Assembly: GCA_964538875.1 (NCBI GenBank)
Contig: CAZIHO010000017.1
Location: forward strand, 1-41,370
Length of the DNA stretch: 41,370 bases
Direction of reading: 5' to 3'
Origin: CAZIHO01 sp964538875
Lineage (GTDB): Bacteria > Pseudomonadota > Gammaproteobacteria > Chromatiales > Chromatiaceae
The position numbers were made by a program, and so were the translations under genes. The notes under the pieces are model-generated. The model did not search any database and was not told the DNA's origin. It saw only the letters and a list, made by a program, of their open reading frames with translations. Every line of letters starts with the position of its first letter. Positions within the stretch are counted from its first letter, which is position 1. Below are positions 14,841 to 25,600 of this stretch, piece by piece.

Positions 14841-17416
14841 CCGCCGTCATTCAAAGGTCTTTCTCGGGCGGGGAAATATCCCCGTCCCTATATGGGCGCG
14901 TTGACCTTACAAAATACGCGACGGGGCTCAGGAAGTGCCGGAACTTCGCCGTCGCCAGGCACGGGGGTGTCTTTAATCGCCCGGGAACAGAGTTCATAGC
15001 GGAGGTCAAAGATTCAACCAAAACCGTTCGGCTCCTCCCATTCATCTTCAACGAGACACAGACCTATGTTCTCGAATTTGGGAACCTTTACATGCGCGTT
15101 TTCAGGGAAGGGGCCCAGGTCCGGGAGACCGAAAAGAACATCACGGGGGCCACACAGGCGAACCCATGCCAAATAACGAGCAATGCTCACGGGTTCTCAA
15201 ACGGGCAGGAAGTGTATATCTCTTCCGTTGGCGGAATGACGGAACTGAACGCGCGTTGGTTTAAGGTCGCGGGGGTGGCGGCAAACACTTTCACGCTTCA
15301 ATACATGGACGGGACGAACGTGAACAGCACAGCGTTCGGGGCTTACACAACTGGGGGGACCGCGGCGCGGGTGTATGAAATATCGACCCCTTACGTGGAA
15401 GCCGACCTGCAATCGCTCCAAATCGCACAATCCGCCGACGTGATAACCATTGTCCATCCGAACTATGCCCCGCGGGAGCTTACTCGAACGGGACATACGT
15501 CTTGGGCTTTGGCGACAATCACTTTTGCCCCATCACAGGCCGCTCCCACAGGGGTCGCCGTCTCAGGGAGTGCGGGGGCCATCTCTTACACTTACCACGT
15601 GACCGCCGTTGCGAGTGAGACGTATGAAGAAAGCCTTGCCGCCACGAAAACACAGGGGAGCCTTGCCGCCCCCACGACATCGACTGCCCATACCATCACA
15701 TGGGTGGCCGCGTCCGGGGCCGCCGAATACAACATCTACCTTGTCCTGAACGGTGTCCCAGGGTTCATTGGAACGGCCATTGGGACTTCTTTTGTCAATG
15801 ACGGGATTGTCCCGGATACGTCCGATACACCACCGACAGCACGGAACCCATTCAACGCGACTGGGGACTACCCGTCCACGGTCGCTTATTCTCAGCAACG
15901 GTTGACTTTTGCGAACACGGACAACAACCCCGAGAAGATATGGACTTCTCAGACGGGGAATTTCCACAACATGACAAGCCGGACTCCGATTCAGGCCGAC
16001 GATGCGGTGACGTTCTCCCTCGTCGGGAAAAACGTGAACGAGGTTCGTCACCTTGTTGAACTTTCGCGTCTGGTGGCACTCACAAGCGGGACCGAATGGG
16101 TTATCAATGGGGACGCGGACGGAATCCTCACTCCGACAGCGATCAACGCGAGTCAACAGTCTTATCACGGATCGTCAGAGCTGTCCCCTATTCTTATTGA
16201 TTCGAGTGCCTTGTACGTCCAGGCCCGGGGGACCATTATCCGCGATTATGGTTTTGACTATCAGATAGACGGATACCGAGGGAATGACTTGACGATTTTC
16301 TCGACACATCTTTTTGACGGATACACCGTCAGGGATTGGGCTTACCAAAAGACCCCAAACTCAATCGTTTGGGTTGTTCGCTCCGACGGGACCCTTTTGG
16401 GGCTCACCTACGTGAAAGAACACCAATTGATCGCCTGGCACAGGCACGACACCGACGGGACATTTGAGCAGGTTTGCGCGATCCCCGAAGGGGTAGAGGA
16501 TTCCCTTTACACCGTCGTGGAGAGGACGATCAACGGCTCCACAAAAAGGTATATTGAGCGAATGTATTCCAGGTCTGTCCAGGATGTCATTGACAACGTT
16601 TTCATGGATTGCGCCTTGTCTTATGATGGGCGGAACACGAGCCTGTCCCACACGATGACGCTCTCCGGGGGGACTACTTGGGCCTACGACGAAACAATTA
16701 CCCTCACTTCGAGCGCGTCTTTCTTCACCGCCTCCGATGTCGGGAACGAGATCCACCTCACCGGGGCCGATGGGGAATTAATCAGATTTACCATCCAGGG
16801 GTATACAAGCGGCTTGATCGTCACCGGGACCCCGAACAGGACGGTCCCAACGTCTCTTAGAACGACGGCTACGACCGATTGGGCGCGGGCCGTCGACCAG
16901 CTTGGGGGCCTATGGCATTTGGAAGGAGAAACTCTTTCCGTATTCGCTGATCGGTTCGTGGTGGCAAGCCCCAACGATGATGGTTATACGGCGGTGACGG
17001 TGGCAAATGGCACGGCGACACTCGACCACCCTTACGCCGTTGTCCACGTCGGACTCCCTTACATTTCGGACCTTGAAACCCTGGATATTGACACCCCGGG
17101 GGGGGAGACCATGGCGGACAAAAAGAAATTGGTTTCCGGGTTGACCGTGTTTGTCGAATCCTCGCGGGGAGGTTGGGCCGGCACGGAGCCTCCTCTTGAT
17201 GATACTGTCGATCCATTGGAAAACCTCACAGAGTTCAAAACGCGGGAAGCGGAGGACTACGATTCACCGCCTGAACTTGAGACAGGGACAATAGACGTGA
17301 ACATCCGAAGCGGATGGAATTCACACGGGCGATTGTTTTTAAGGCAGGTTGATCCACTCCCAATATCTGTTTTGGCGGTGGCTCCCACTGGAATTCTTCC
17401 GTTTGGAAGGGGGTAA
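14837..17416 (+). CDS. Tail nozzle (tubular protein B-like) protein
   Basis: The 859-residue protein begins with QRSFSGGEISPSLYGRVDL and YATGLRKCRNF, then GGVFNRPGTEFI, the standard opening of podovirus tail-nozzle proteins that follow the adaptor gene. It is beta-rich throughout, with an inserted fibronectin-like segment (AISYTYHVTAV, about residues 245-335). It should form the distal hexameric tube through which DNA and ejection proteins leave. Start overlaps the adaptor stop as ATGA. Confidence 0.88.
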   Translation: MTAVIQRSFSGGEISPSLYGRVDLTKYATGLRKCRNFAVARHGGVFNRPGTEFIAEVKDSTKTVRLLPFIFNETQTYVLEFGNLYMRVFREGAQVRETEKNITGATQANPCQITSNAHGFSNGQEVYISSVGGMTELNARWFKVAGVAANTFTLQYMDGTNVNSTAFGAYTTGGTAARVYEISTPYVEADLQSLQIAQSADVITIVHPNYAPRELTRTGHTSWALATITFAPSQAAPTGVAVSGSAGAISYTYHVTAVASETYEESLAATKTQGSLAAPTTSTAHTITWVAASGAAEYNIYLVLNGVPGFIGTAIGTSFVNDGIVPDTSDTPPTARNPFNATGDYPSTVAYSQQRLTFANTDNNPEKIWTSQTGNFHNMTSRTPIQADDAVTFSLVGKNVNEVRHLVELSRLVALTSGTEWVINGDADGILTPTAINASQQSYHGSSELSPILIDSSALYVQARGTIIRDYGFDYQIDGYRGNDLTIFSTHLFDGYTVRDWAYQKTPNSIVWVVRSDGTLLGLTYVKEHQLIAWHRHDTDGTFEQVCAIPEGVEDSLYTVVERTINGSTKRYIERMYSRSVQDVIDNVFMDCALSYDGRNTSLSHTMTLSGGTTWAYDETITLTSSASFFTASDVGNEIHLTGADGELIRFTIQGYTSGLIVTGTPNRTVPTSLRTTATTDWARAVDQLGGLWHLEGETLSVFADRFVVASPNDDGYTAVTVANGTATLDHPYAVVHVGLPYISDLETLDIDTPGGETMADKKKLVSGLTVFVESSRGGWAGTEPPLDDTVDPLENLTEFKTREAEDYDSPPELETGTIDVNIRSGWNSHGRLFLRQVDPLPISVLAVAPTGILPFGRG

Positions 17417-17419
17417 TTT

Positions 17420-17893
17420 ATGGGTTCGGCGTCAATGCTAACAATGATTGGGGTGGAAGCCCTTAAAGTCGGCAACGAGATACGGCAGGCAAAAGCCGAG
17501 GACAGATTCGCTCAGTCCCAGGCGCGGTTCAATATTTCCATGTCTCAGATTAAAGAGCGGGAAGCGAAACGCCGCGGGGAGGCCGATGTCCAAAAGCTGA
17601 AAACAAAGACAAAGCAGATCATTGGGGCTCAGAGAGTTTCATACGCGGGGCAAAATGTCGCCCTTGACTCCGGGACCCCGCTCGACATTCAAGAGGAGAC
17701 CGCCGCCCTTTCCGCCGAAGATGCGGTAACGATCAGGAACAACGCATGGCTTGAAGCCTTCGGATACAGGGTCGAGGCGAACCAATACCGTCTTGGGGCC
17801 GCATTTTCAAGAGCGCGGAGGAATAATCAGATTGTTGGGAGCATCTTGGGCGGAACGCTTCAAACTGGTGCAATCGCAAGTTCTTCAAGATAA
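17420..17893 (+). CDS. Internal virion protein, gp14-like
   Basis: A 157-residue helical, Ala/Gln/Arg-rich protein that follows the nozzle gene and precedes two large internal proteins, the position of T7 gp14. The pattern YAGQNVALDSGTPLDIQEETA and EAFGYRVEANQYR is typical of this family. Such proteins are ejected first and form a pore in the host outer membrane. The hydrophobic Gly/Ala C-terminus (GSILGGTLQTGAIA) fits membrane contact. Confidence 0.8.
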   Translation: MGSASMLTMIGVEALKVGNEIRQAKAEDRFAQSQARFNISMSQIKEREAKRRGEADVQKLKTKTKQIIGAQRVSYAGQNVALDSGTPLDIQEETAALSAEDAVTIRNNAWLEAFGYRVEANQYRLGAAFSRARRNNQIVGSILGGTLQTGAIASSSR

Positions 17894-17906
17894 GGGGTGA
17901 TTTTGT

Positions 17907-19601
17907 ATGCCGACGGTGCCGAGATACGAAGGGAACAGCGTCCAGGAAAGACAAGTCCCGGACGTCCGTGTTATCAGTCAATTACCGGAAGGGGTGGCAA
18001 GCGGGGGAATCGAATCACGACATTTTGACCTTGCTCAAAAAATCGTCTCATCCGAAGCTGAAAAGGCCGATAGGGCACAAATTCTTATCGCCGACAAAGA
18101 TCTTTCTGACCTTGAAACGCGGCTCCTTTACGACGCCAAAGACGGAATCATTTCCAAGAAGGGGCGCGATGTCTTTTCGGCCCCGGAATATGTCGCTGAC
18201 AAATGGAAAAAAGGCGTTGAAGATATTTCGAAACGCCTCAGCGGACACAGACAGAAGCGGCTTTTTGGTGAGCTTTCTCAAAAACGATTCGACAGCATAA
18301 ACTCGACGGTCCAACGGCACGTCGCGACGGAGAGCATCAACTACGCCAATTCCGTCACGGACGAATACTTAGCGTCGGAGCGTGACGCCGCGGCGATCAA
18401 TTTTGGGAGCCCTGAGCGGATTGGCCTCTCAATCGAAAGACAGCGGGCCGCAATCGCTGATTTTGCGGACAGGAACGGGAAACCGCCTGAATGGACATCA
18501 AACAAGCTCCGGGAGGTCGAGAGCAAAACCCACATGGCCGTCTTGGAACGGATGCTTGCCGGGGGGGATGACCGCCTTGCAAAGGCTTATTATGATGCGA
18601 ACAAGGAAGGGTTCTCTTTGGCGGATGACGCGAAAAGGGCTGTGTCCATTCTGGAAGAGGGTTCGGTGCGCGGTGAATCACAGCGCATTTCCGATTCAAT
18701 CCTTGGTGAAGCGAAAACCCTGACGGAGGCCATCTCGAAAACGAAGGACGTGTCCGACCCCAAGCTCAGAGATGCGGTTTCTGACCGTGTTCGTGAAGGG
18801 TGGAACTTAAAGAAGGTGGCTGAAAAAGATTATCAAAATTCCCTATACGAAGAGGCGGCGAAATACGTTGACGCGAGTCCAGGCAAAAAACCGCGGTATT
18901 CTGTCCCCCCGGGCGTGTGGGCGGACCTTTCAACGGAATACCGGGACGCCTTGGACAAGCGGGCGTCCGACGGCCCGAACGACGATGAGGCTTGGTTGGA
19001 TTTCTTGGACCAATACAGGGGGAGCCCGGACACCATCGGGAAGCTCTCCCGGCATGAATTCGAGGTTAAGTTTTGGTCGAAGTTTGACAAGGCGCACAGG
19101 AACCGCGCTGAATCCATGTGGAATGATGCGGCGGATGGGGCCCGGTCAGGGAAAAGCTCTCCCACCCAGTCTACCATGTCTTTTGAGGAGCGGCTCCAAA
19201 ACACTCTTGTCCTGGCGAAAATGATCCCATCGGCGTCCCAGGGGAAGCTCAAAGGGGAGAAGCTCAGGCTTTACGCCCGGGCGGAAAACAAAGCGTCCAT
19301 CGCCATCGACGATTTCACGAATAAGAACAAGCGGAAGCCGACGCAGGAAGAGATGCAAAGCCTGATTGACGATGCTGTATTTGATGAGGGGACCGTGAGC
19401 GGACTTTTCAGCAACAAACAAAAGCCTTTTGTGTCTATGGAGGTCGGGGCAGACGTCGAAGTCCCGGAGTCTGAGGGGAATCAAATCCGCGGGTGGTTCA
19501 AGTCCCGCGGGATAACCCCGACCGACAGACAGGTGAAAGACGCCTATATTGCATACAAACAGGGGGATCGTGCCCTTTTAAGAAAGGTCTTGACTAAATG
19601 A
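17907..19601 (+). CDS. Internal virion (ejection) protein, gp15-like
   Basis: The 564-residue protein is almost entirely charged helix, with no enzyme motif I can see. Typical stretches are ESINYANSVTDEYLASERDAA and LSTEYRDALDKRA. Length and position between the gp14-like gene and the giant gp16-like gene fit the second ejection protein, which builds the periplasmic DNA channel. GGGGTGA precedes the ATG. The stop overlaps the next start. Confidence 0.78.
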   Translation: MPTVPRYEGNSVQERQVPDVRVISQLPEGVASGGIESRHFDLAQKIVSSEAEKADRAQILIADKDLSDLETRLLYDAKDGIISKKGRDVFSAPEYVADKWKKGVEDISKRLSGHRQKRLFGELSQKRFDSINSTVQRHVATESINYANSVTDEYLASERDAAAINFGSPERIGLSIERQRAAIADFADRNGKPPEWTSNKLREVESKTHMAVLERMLAGGDDRLAKAYYDANKEGFSLADDAKRAVSILEEGSVRGESQRISDSILGEAKTLTEAISKTKDVSDPKLRDAVSDRVREGWNLKKVAEKDYQNSLYEEAAKYVDASPGKKPRYSVPPGVWADLSTEYRDALDKRASDGPNDDEAWLDFLDQYRGSPDTIGKLSRHEFEVKFWSKFDKAHRNRAESMWNDAADGARSGKSSPTQSTMSFEERLQNTLVLAKMIPSASQGKLKGEKLRLYARAENKASIAIDDFTNKNKRKPTQEEMQSLIDDAVFDEGTVSGLFSNKQKPFVSMEVGADVEVPESEGNQIRGWFKSRGITPTDRQVKDAYIAYKQGDRALLRKVLTK

Positions 19602-22600
19602 AGTCATTCCTAGAGTTCGCGGATGGATCTGATTCTGACCAAAATCAAGGGTTTGATGCGTTTGCCAATGACGCCATAAAACAAGAGCCGAACGCCGCGG
19701 CTATTGAGGCCGGGAAGTCGATCCCCCCCGAACAGGCCGCCGAGGCTATCAAGATTTCGACGTGGACAGGCGTTGACCCGTCTTTGGCAATAAAGAAGGC
19801 CCAGGCGTTCCAGCAAAACATTCGGAGGGACAATTCAGATTATGAAGTCCTTGCCAAAACGGCCCCCATCACGTCCGATTGGGGGTCCGCCGACCCGTTC
19901 CGCGCCAGCGTTGTTATGGATGACATGCGTAATTTGGCGAGGGTAGAAGAGGTTGTCAAAGACGATGGGATGATACGGAGCCTCGGGAAGACGCTCTACC
20001 ACCGTGGTTTAGGCTCTTTGGCGCAAACGATTGGGCGCGGCCCCGCCTTGGCTTATTCCCTTTACGCACTGCCTTACAATATCATCGCAAAGGCCACTGG
20101 CGGGCAACAGGCGAAAGTCCCGGACGGATACCTCGACAACGACGTGACCCGTTATTGGGAAGAGTTTGCAAAGAAAGCCTCCCCTATTGAACTTGAAGAG
20201 TCCATAACGAATGAATTGGTGAATGGGAACCCGATAAGGGCCGGGCGTATCGCCGCTTTCAAGGTGGCGGCGAACCTCCCCCAACAGGCGGTATTTGTTG
20301 GGTCGGCTCTTGCCGGGGCCCCGGCTCTTGGGCTCACTTTCGCGGGCGTTTCACAGGGGTCGGAGGCACTCAAAGAGGGAGCGGCGTCCGATGCTGACCC
20401 CTACAATCAGGCGTTGAACGCCATTACGCAAGGTGCCGTCGAGGTCTGGACTGAGGGGTTTGGGACATTCGGCCTTGCTGAAAAACTGGCGAAAAAGTTT
20501 GGGAAAGAAGCGGTGAAGAAGGGGTTCCTCGAAACGGTCAAAACAATCGCCAAGGATGTGTTTATGACTGGCGTGAGCGAAGGGAACGAGGAGGTCTGGG
20601 CCCAGGCCATGCAGACGGCGAGTTCCCGCGTGACAGGGGTTGATACTTCGGATTTCAACTGGGGGACGTTTTTAAAGGAACTTGGGGATTCTTTTATCGT
20701 TGGGGCGGCGTCGGCCCTTGCCACAACGGCCCCCGGGGGGATATCGACCGGGATTGGGAACAGGATTGCGGAACGCAAAACACAGCAGGTCCGTGATTTC
20801 TACATGGCCCTGGGAGACTCCATTGAAGCGACGGAAACCCGTAAACGCCTCCCCCAGGCCACGCGAGAGCATGTAGAGGCGATCACAAAAGGGTCAAATG
20901 TCCAGGATATTTTGATCCCCATTGACGCCTTTGAGACTTATTTCCAGGGGGAGAACATCGACCCCAGTCAGTTCGCCAAATCGGTCAACGCGGCGGAATC
21001 CTACGATAACGCGAAATCTGTGGGTGGATACGTTAAGATCCCGACCTCAGTGTGGGCCGAAAAAGTAGTTGGGACTCCTCACTATGGGAACCTCTCGAAC
21101 GACGTCAAGTTTAACCCGGGGGATATGACCGTAAATGAATTGAAATCGTTTTCCGAAGAGATGGGAAAGTCGGCGGAGGAAAGAAAGCCCGAGGTCGAAC
21201 AGGCAGGGCGCGTGTTCGATGATTTCAAATCGAAAGCGAAGGCGATTGGATTGACCGGGACCGAGGCGGACGCTCACGCCGTTTTGGTCGCTGAACGATA
21301 TCGACGCCGGGCGCAGATCCTTGGTGAAGATGCGTTTTCACTTTACGAGAAGGACAACATCCAAATAAACCGCCCCGCTTCCATGGTGGCTCCCGAATCC
21401 ACTCCCAAAGTCACAGGGGAAGGGGCGAAATTTCAATCGGAATTTGATGCGGCGTTCACCCCGAATGAGAGGCTCGATCAATCCGACAAGAACGCGGAAA
21501 CACAGGCTGTCGCTTACGCCAAAGAATTTGCCCCTGAAATTCTCTCTGATTACGCGAAGGGGAACGGGAACACCGTCGCAACGGATAAATTTAGAACCTA
21601 TTTTGAGCCCGTTGGGTTCAATGGGCTAAATACGCCAGCGTTCCATGAGCCGGCTTCGGCTCTCCGGCGCGTTTATCAGAAACAGGTCGAGGATGAAGCG
21701 ATTAAAAGCGGGAAACTTAACGTGGTTCTCATGGCCGGCGGCTCAGGGTCCGGGAAGTCGTCCACCATTGACCTCATGAATCTTGACGTTAAAAATGACG
21801 CCGGGATGATCCTTGATTCAAACCTCTCAGATGTGGGCAAAGCAAAAAAGGAAATAGCCGCGCTTAAAAAGAAGGGGCTTTCCCCGACGGTTCTTTACGT
21901 CTACCGAGACCCCGTGGACGCATGGGTCAACGGGGTTATGCGAAGGTTGATTTCTGGTGAAGATGTCAGGACCGTCCCTCTTTCCGAACACATAAAGCTC
22001 CACCGGGGCTCATACGAAACCGCTTTGACGTTGGCAAAGGAAGATCCTGGGAATGTATTCCTGATTGACAATTCCCGTGGTCTTGGAAACCAGAAAATGG
22101 TAGGTGTTGCGGAATTGGCTGGAAAGGATTATAATGAGGCTGAGATAAGGAAGGTGATTATCAATGAAACGATCAAGCTCTTCCAAGAAGGAAAAATCAG
22201 TGCCTCAGAAGTTCAATCAGCCATCGGTGAAACCACAGAATCCGAACGCGGACTCATTCCAGAGTCGGTTCGTGATCGAAGCCCTAAAAGCGATCAAAAA
22301 AATCAAATAAGACGAAAGGCCGCGAAAGCGGTCCCTGATTTCCGCACTCTCCGACAGTCAGAAGTCCCCCCGCAAACAGAAACCAAAGAGTTTAAAAATT
22401 GGTTCGGTGATTCTGTCGTTACCGAAAATGGCAAACCCATGTCCGAAGGAGGTAAGCCTTTAGTGGTTTACCATGGGAGCCCGAATTCTTTTGATATATT
22501 TGATGCTGGTAAAATCGGGGCCCAGGGGACAACAGAAGGGAAGGGGTTTTATTTTACCAATGATGTTAAAATTGCAAAAGCCTACGCTGTCAAGCGCAAA

Positions 22601-25600
22601 GGGCAAGAAGTCGACAGCGAACCTAGTCTGTTTGAAGTCTACTTGTCGATAAAAAATCCAATCCGTGATGCGAACAAAAGGACAATTACAAACACCCAAC
22701 TCCGAAATATCTTCAAAAACCTACTCAATGTGAATCCGGATGCTCTTTCCAACTATGGAGATATCGCGTATGAGGGGAAATCTTCCGTATTGAAGAATGC
22801 CTTGGACATTGAGGGGGCGAATACGTCAGACTTGGATGTGATTGGGAGTTTAATTAATGGCGGTACCGGGAGTTATGAGCAGGTTGTAAAAGCAGTTATG
22901 GAGGAGACCGGCATTGATGGGGTGGCGGTAAAATGGAACGGTTTGGAAGATGGCCCGACGATATATGTGGCATTCACGCCAAATCAAATCAAATCCGCCA
23001 CAGGGAACGCCGGGACATTTGACCCAAATAACCCGAGCATCCTTAGACAGTCGGCAGTCCCACAAACGGACTCGGGGCCGATATTCTTTTCTCAACTTCA
23101 AAAAACGATTGAACTTAAAATGCCGAACTCCGCGCCCATCGAACAGGTGAAGGGCATCATCGGCGGCGGGGCGGTTAAGCAAGAGGAGATCGATTGGTCC
23201 GGGATCAACGATTTCTTGGCCGGGAAAAAGACCGTCACCAAGTCTGAACTTCTGGATTTCTTGAAAGAGAACCAGGTGGAGATTACGGAAGTGGTGAAGG
23301 GAGGTTCCCCTCTAACCCCTGGCGGGTATGAAACTCAGGCGAGGGGTCTTGCTGAACGTGAGGGACATGTATGGGGAGATCTGCCTCCGTCCATGCAACG
23401 CGAATTTATTGATCGAGCGAAAAACGGAGAGGTGCGCGATAACACGGAATTCTCTTCTTACCAACTGCCCGGTGGTGAGAACTACCGGGAGGTTTTGCTG
23501 ACGTTGCCTGTTAAAAGTCAAAAAAAATGGCGGATTGAAAAGAACGAAAACGACGAGTATGACGTGGTGGATGATACGGGTCGTGTTCGTTACACATCAC
23601 CGGAATACATGGATGCCAGTGTCTATCTTGGAGAAGAAGAAGGAAGAATAAGAAAAACTCAGAATAAAGATTTTTCAAGTACCCACTTCGCCGAGCCCAA
23701 CATCCTCGCCCACGTCCGAATGAACGACCGCACGACGGCGGACGGGAAGAAGGTTTTGTTCCTTGAGGAGATCCAGAGCGATTGGGGTCAGGCTAACAAG
23801 AAGGCTTTAGGCGAAATCACCAAGCCACAAAGCATTACGGAACTCGCCAAGGATGTCTTTAACGGTGAGTCGGCGTCCATGATGCCGTTCGATGTTGTGG
23901 ATGGTGGTGTGTTGGCCCTTGGAAACCACGATCAAATTAGATCGGCTATTGTCTCGAATCTTCCCGTTGATGTGGTGAACAAGTTCGGAGGTAAGAAGGC
24001 GGCGACCAATAGTTTGTTCGGCAATACGTCTATGGTCCTTGGTGATCTTCCCGCCGATCATCGTTTGGCGGTAGCGGAGCGGATTGTCGCGGCGACGCGC
24101 AAGGTCGGCGCAGACCTTAGAGCAAAACTTGCGAGTGGTTTTAAGGCAGGGCGCGATGTAGAACTTCTTCCGGCAATGAAGGCAAGCGATCTGACACCCC
24201 GCGAAGTTGTGGGCGTGCTTTCCCCGGAGAGCATTTATCATGTGAGCCTGTCTCGCGCACCCGGCGATCTTAATGTAACACTCTCGGGAACAGAACTTCC
24301 CTCGACGAGTGGCGGAACCCGGGTAAACCCAAATCGCCTTTCGGCAACAGACACAGGCTCGATAGAATCCGATCTTTCGGCAGGGCAGAGAACAGAACTT
24401 AGCCGCGCTTCGGCTGGGCCGAACGGTAAAGGTTTTTCCGCAAGTCCGACAGATATTGTCAACTGGCATACGAAGATTCTACAACAAAAAGGCTATTCAA
24501 AGCAAACAAGTTACATTCCAGCACCATTTGTCGGGAAAACAGACGCCTGGGTAGGTTTAAGTCTAAAGCGAATTTTACGTTACGCCGTGGACAACGGCTA
24601 CGACGGGATCGCGTGGACGACGGGGGAGCAACAGGCGGAGAGGTATGACCTGTCAAAGCAAGTGGATTCCGTTCACTATAATCCCGAGACGCAACGGCTT
24701 ATCGCCAACAAGGGAGAGCGCGGGACCGTCCACCATCAACGCCTTATAGACCAAGAAGGTGTGACGCCAGAAAAATTACCCGACTACATCGGCAAGGAAG
24801 CGGCCAAGAAAATAATGGAGCAAACGCCGAACGAAAACGGCCTTCGGAGCCTTTCTGGCCTCGACCTCAAAGTTGGCGGCGAAGGGATGCGCGGGTTTTA
24901 CGATAAGATCATCCCCGCGTTCCTGAACAAATACACGAAGAAATGGGACGGGCGGGTTGGGGAAACGAAAATTGGGGAGGGGGTATCTGCCCACTCCCTC
25001 GACATCACCCCCGCCATGCGTGAGAGTGTCTCACAGGGACAGCCATTGTTCCAGGCCCAGGAAGGCGGGTCCCCCCGAGCCCAGGTCCGATTCGGGAACA
25101 CGGCCATAAACATCGACCTGTTTTCAGGGGCCGACCCTTCCTCATTGCTCCACGAGCTTTCCCATGTGTTCACGAAGTCAATGGGGCAGGACTACGATAT
25201 TGTAAAAACGAAAGACGCCGCGACATTGAACAACGAGCAAATTCAATTTATCAAAGACGCTGAATCCCTCCTTTCGTGGGTTGGAAGTGAATCATTTGGA
25301 TCGCTGACAACGGAACAGCATGAGCAGATTGCTCGCGGGTGGGAGGCCTATTTCCATGAAGGGAAGGCCCCTTCCCAGGCTCTCCGCGGCGTTTTCTCCC
25401 GTTTCCGTGAATGGCTCTTGACCGTTTATCGGTCTATCAGACAGCTTGATGTCACTTTGAATCCAGAGGTTCGACGGATCTTTGACAGGATGCTTGCCTC
25501 GCAAGAAGAAATTGACGCCGCCCGGGACGAATTAAATGTATTGCCCTTGTTCTCTGACGCTAAATCGGTTGGAATGACTGACGCTGAGGCAAAGAGATAC

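Noticed and set aside
22850..23182. Other minus ORFs inside the giant gene
   Set aside because: Unlike the HNH ORF they show no family pattern.
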